A DNA stretch of 8,916 nucleotides, from assembly GCA_022704645.1 (NCBI GenBank), contig JAKJGA010000066.1, forward strand, positions 1-8,916, written 5' to 3'. The stretch comes from Spirochaetota bacterium (GTDB lineage: Bacteria; Spirochaetota; UBA4802; JAFGJZ01). Every line of letters starts with the position of its first letter. Position 1 is the first letter of the stretch. Below are positions 7,338 through 8,916 of the stretch, piece after piece. Both the position numbers and the translations under genes were made by a program. The notes beneath the pieces were generated by a model. The model was not told the origin of the DNA. It saw nothing but the letters and a program-made list of their open reading frames with translations, and searched no databases.

Positions 7338-8522
7338 TCAGTTTTTGAGAAGATATTTTTCGGTTGAGCGTATGCCGATAAGACCGAGCGGAGCCGTAAA
7401 AAGAATGGAAACTACGGCAATTGAAAGAATTGTTTCTCCGCCTTTGATTCCGTAACTGAGAGCGACTCCGCCGAGAGCTGCCTGAACGGTTGCCTTGGGG
7501 ATATATGCAATCATGCAGAAAACTCTTTCCTTCAATGTCAGGTCTGAAAAAGCAGTTGCGATAAAGACTCCGATTGAACGGAATAAAAGACCGATTGTTA
7601 TCGCGATAAGAGCCTTCGGTCCGGCTGTAAATGCGGTGTCAACATCAAGGGAAAAACCTATCAGAACGAAAAGAATGATCTCGGCAAAAATCCAGATTTT
7701 TGATAATTTCGCTGAAAGTTCATGAGCAATTTTTTCGTGCATTTCAAGAATGATGAAGCCGCAGGTCATGACTCCCAAAAGAGCCGCAAAATGAAGTACG
7801 TCACCGAGACGGACAAGAGTTGTCGCGAAAACGAGAACTATAAGAACCTTTTCAGTTGCGCGGACGGACGAATGATACTTTTTGAAAAATAGAGAAAGAA
7901 GAAATCCGCAGATGATTCCCGAAACTATTCCGGCAGTTACGGATAACGGAACTGAGATAATTGTTTTGATGATCTCGGGAGAAGTTCCGCGCGAGAGCCC
8001 GAGAAAAACGGAAAAAATAGTTATGGCAAAAATATCGTCTATTGATGCTCCGGCTAAAATAATAGTCGGAACATCATTCTTTTTCCCCCTGCCGTTTTCC
8101 TTGAGGTTAAGCATTGAAGGAACGATGACTGCGGGAGAAACTGCAGCCAGCATGAAACCAGTGAGACCGCTGACTTCGTAACTGAAATCAAAGAGATAAT
8201 GTAAAAGAAAAGTGAGAGCAGTTCCTTCGATTATGCAAGGTACGAATGACATAAGAATAGCAGTTTTCCCGACTTTCTTGAGAGCGGATTTGCTGATGCC
8301 GAGCCCGGCTCTTGAAAGAATGACTATCAGCGCAAAAGATTTAAGAAAAGGGGAAAGCTCCCAGAGAATGCCGGGTGAACTATCTTTTATAAAGATTGAA
8401 CAGAGAATTCCGAAGACGACCATTCCGAGAACTGCTGGAAGTTTGATTTTTGAAAACAGCTTGGAGAAAATCCAGCCGCCGGCAAAAATGATTACGAAGA
8501 TGAGGTTTAAGTTTATATCCAT
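7338..8522 (-). CDS. Cation:proton antiporter (CPA family, Na+/H+ or K+/H+ exchanger)
   Basis: 394 residues with about 11-12 hydrophobic segments and no large cytoplasmic tail, so an inner-membrane protein consisting of the antiporter domain alone. Features expected of the Na+/H+ exchanger fold are present: S-P-A-V-I-V-P-S at 129-136 in the unwound helix, A-G-A-S-I-D-D-I at 157-164 with the Asp162-Asp163 pair that binds ion and proton in electrogenic CPA2-type members, the conserved Arg315 in L-F-R-S-I-G, and I-P-K-A-T-V-Q-A-A-L-G at 341-351. The transported ion cannot be told from sequence; no TrkA-N/RCK nucleotide-binding domain is fused. The N-terminus (M-D-I-N-L-N-L-I-F) begins directly at the first membrane helix, as expected, but no Shine-Dalgarno precedes the ATG. 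A short in-frame open frame ends three codons upstream (separate entry). It is probably the first full gene of the operon leading into the flavoprotein. Confidence 0.9.
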   Translation of the reverse strand: MDINLNLIFVIIFAGGWIFSKLFSKIKLPAVLGMVVFGILCSIFIKDSSPGILWELSPFLKSFALIVILSRAGLGISKSALKKVGKTAILMSFVPCIIEGTALTFLLHYLFDFSYEVSGLTGFMLAAVSPAVIVPSMLNLKENGRGKKNDVPTIILAGASIDDIFAITIFSVFLGLSRGTSPEIIKTIISVPLSVTAGIVSGIICGFLLSLFFKKYHSSVRATEKVLIVLVFATTLVRLGDVLHFAALLGVMTCGFIILEMHEKIAHELSAKLSKIWIFAEIILFVLIGFSLDVDTAFTAGPKALIAITIGLLFRSIGVFIATAFSDLTLKERVFCMIAYIPKATVQAALGGVALSYGIKGGETILSIAVVSILFTAPLGLIGIRSTEKYLLKN

Positions 8523-8531
8523 TGGTAATTG

Positions 8532-8591
8532 TTATTTCGTATAAATTGAAAGAAGTTTTGTGACTGTTGTTACTTCCATTGCTGTGCTCAT
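8532..8591 (-). CDS. Short leader open frame (19 codons) in frame with the antiporter
   Basis: ATG at 8591-8589, 19 codons (begins M-S-T-A-M-E-V-T-T, ends S-I-Y-T-K), TAA at 8534-8532. GAGG (plus-strand 8598-8601) lies six bases before its ATG, a good ribosome site. Three more codons in the same frame (Q-L-P) lead to the antiporter ATG at 8522, which has no ribosome site of its own. The arrangement fits a leader peptide feeding the antiporter by termination-reinitiation. It would also fit a longer antiporter N-terminus interrupted by one stop codon. If the promoter at 8602-8630 is used, transcription would start near 8595 and remove most of the GAGG, which weakens the case. Product unknown; it may be a chance frame. 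Confidence 0.35.
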   Translation of the reverse strand: MSTAMEVTTVTKLLSIYTK

Positions 8592-8601
8592 TATTAACCT
8601 C

Positions 8602-8630
8602 AGTCTATTTTCGAAAACTTTCTCTGTCAA
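8602..8630 (-). promoter_or_regulatory. Sigma70-type promoter for the antiporter operon
   Basis: Read on the minus strand: TTGACA (plus coordinates 8625-8630, perfect -35), a 17-base spacer, and TAGACT (8602-8607, four of six to the -10). Predicted transcription start is about 8595, giving a leader of roughly 73 bases before the antiporter ATG. No other promoter of this quality is seen on the minus strand upstream of the three-gene operon. Confidence 0.55.
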
Positions 8631-8676
8631 GGTTTTAAACAATAATATAAATGTAATTGGGAAAAGTTGTTTCGCA

Positions 8677-8682
8677 TATAAT
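8677..8682 (+). promoter_or_regulatory. Candidate -10 box for the YgiT-type gene
   Basis: A perfect TATAAT at 8677-8682, but the -35 at the proper distance (around TAATTG, 8654-8659) is poor. It would give a leader of about 110 bases before the ATG at 8801. Weakly supported; the 278-base gap between the two divergent genes otherwise holds only the antiporter promoter and leader frame. Confidence 0.25.
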
Positions 8683-8790
8683 CTAAAACAAAGGGTTCTT
8701 CTGTTTGCGGGACAAAATATGCCGATTAATCAATTATATTCCTCAAATAAAAGATTTGACATGGATTAGTTTTGACGGGATTTTTCCCCT

Positions 8791-8797
8791 GAGGTGA
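8791..8797 (+). promoter_or_regulatory. Ribosome-binding site deciding the YgiT-type start
   Basis: GAGGTGA, three bases before ATG 8801: a strong but close Shine-Dalgarno. It supports ATG 8801 as the start; the GTG inside it (8794) is in another frame. Confidence 0.7.
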
Positions 8798-8800
8798 CGG

Positions 8801-8916
8801 ATGGAATGCAGCTGCGGAGGTGCGGTAACGGAAGGCAAAAGCAGTTACCGTGTCAGCGAAGACAATTTCTGCTTTATTCTTGATAATATACCGGCTTATA
8901 AATGCACTAGGTGCGG
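8801..8916 (+). CDS. YgiT/MqsA-type zinc-finger protein, N-terminal part (3' end outside window)
   Basis: Thirty-eight complete codons are visible. The pattern M-x-C-x-C-G-G near the start, then a short strand region ending N-I-P-A-Y-K-C-T-R-C-G, is that of the YgiT-type zinc finger, the N-terminal domain of MqsA-like antitoxins. Members bind one zinc through two cysteine pairs and often continue into a helix-turn-helix DNA-binding domain or stop at about 70-80 residues; which applies here cannot be seen. The first pair is C3-x-C5, one residue closer than the CxxC I expect; the second pair, C35-x2-C38, is normal. In many genomes a small toxin gene of the MqsR or DUF4258 type lies just before such a gene; none is evident here. 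It is divergent from the antiporter. Confidence 0.72.
   Translation, partial: MECSCGGAVTEGKSSYRVSEDNFCFILDNIPAYKCTRC

Noticed and set aside
8560..8769. 69-residue plus-strand open frame starting GTG upstream of the YgiT-type gene
   Set aside because: It lies across the antiporter promoter and leader, has no convincing Shine-Dalgarno or recognisable motif, is of low-complexity AT-rich composition and does not resemble MqsR or DUF4258 toxins.
8756..8784. Perfect TTGACA at 8756-8761 as a -35 for the YgiT-type gene
   Set aside because: The sequence 16-18 bases downstream is GATTTT-like with no TATAAT resemblance, and a start there would sit on the ribosome site.
8777..8788. GGGA...TCCC small inverted repeat just before the YgiT-type ribosome site, as an autoregulatory operator
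   Set aside because: Only four base pairs around a four-base loop; too short to separate from chance.
1..8916. CRISPR arrays, tRNA or rRNA genes, IS elements, direct repeats or attachment sites
   Set aside because: No repeated units with spacers, cloverleaf sequences, transposase frames or terminal inverted repeats were seen on reading both strands.

Overview
The window looks like a piece of the chromosome of a diderm (Gram-negative-type), probably anaerobic or microaerophilic bacterium of moderately low GC (about 40% by eye). The outer-membrane-barrel-like protein at the left edge supports a diderm. The radical-SAM protein and the YkgJ-type cysteine-cluster protein have the sequence style I associate with Bacteroidota and related FCB-group lineages, but I cannot fix the phylum from sequence alone. 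No tRNA, rRNA, CRISPR array, IS element or prophage gene is visible. Coding density is high and the reading frames look intact.

Left half, plus strand (1-4238): the 3' part of an outer-membrane beta-barrel-like gene; then a 709-residue radical-SAM protein with a B12-binding-type N-terminal fold, whose GTG start overlaps the barrel gene's stop; then, one base after its stop, a small YkgJ-family cysteine-cluster protein. After a 60-base gap with a candidate promoter comes rpe (ribulose-phosphate 3-epimerase). The first three genes look like one transcript with translational coupling.

Right half, minus strand (8522 down to 4228): a cation:proton antiporter; then a four-domain sulfur-trafficking flavoprotein (CoA-disulfide/persulfide reductase + rhodanese + TusA + DsrE-like); then an Sfp-type 4'-phosphopantetheinyl transferase. 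The gap between the first two is 51 bases with no terminator, and the last two overlap by 4 bases (ATGA), so this reads as one operon. It ends convergently with rpe, with an 11-base coding overlap. A good sigma70-like promoter lies upstream of the antiporter. Between promoter and gene sits a 19-codon open frame in the antiporter's own frame, closed by TAA three codons before the antiporter ATG. The antiporter itself has no visible Shine-Dalgarno.

Right edge (8801-8916): a YgiT/MqsA-type zinc-finger protein starts on the plus strand with a strong Shine-Dalgarno and runs off the window. No partner toxin gene precedes it.

Nothing here is clearly a new defence or mobile system. The most interesting points are the antiporter leader frame, the pairing of a CoA-disulfide-reductase-type fusion with a CoA-consuming transferase, and the uncharacterised radical-SAM/YkgJ pair.
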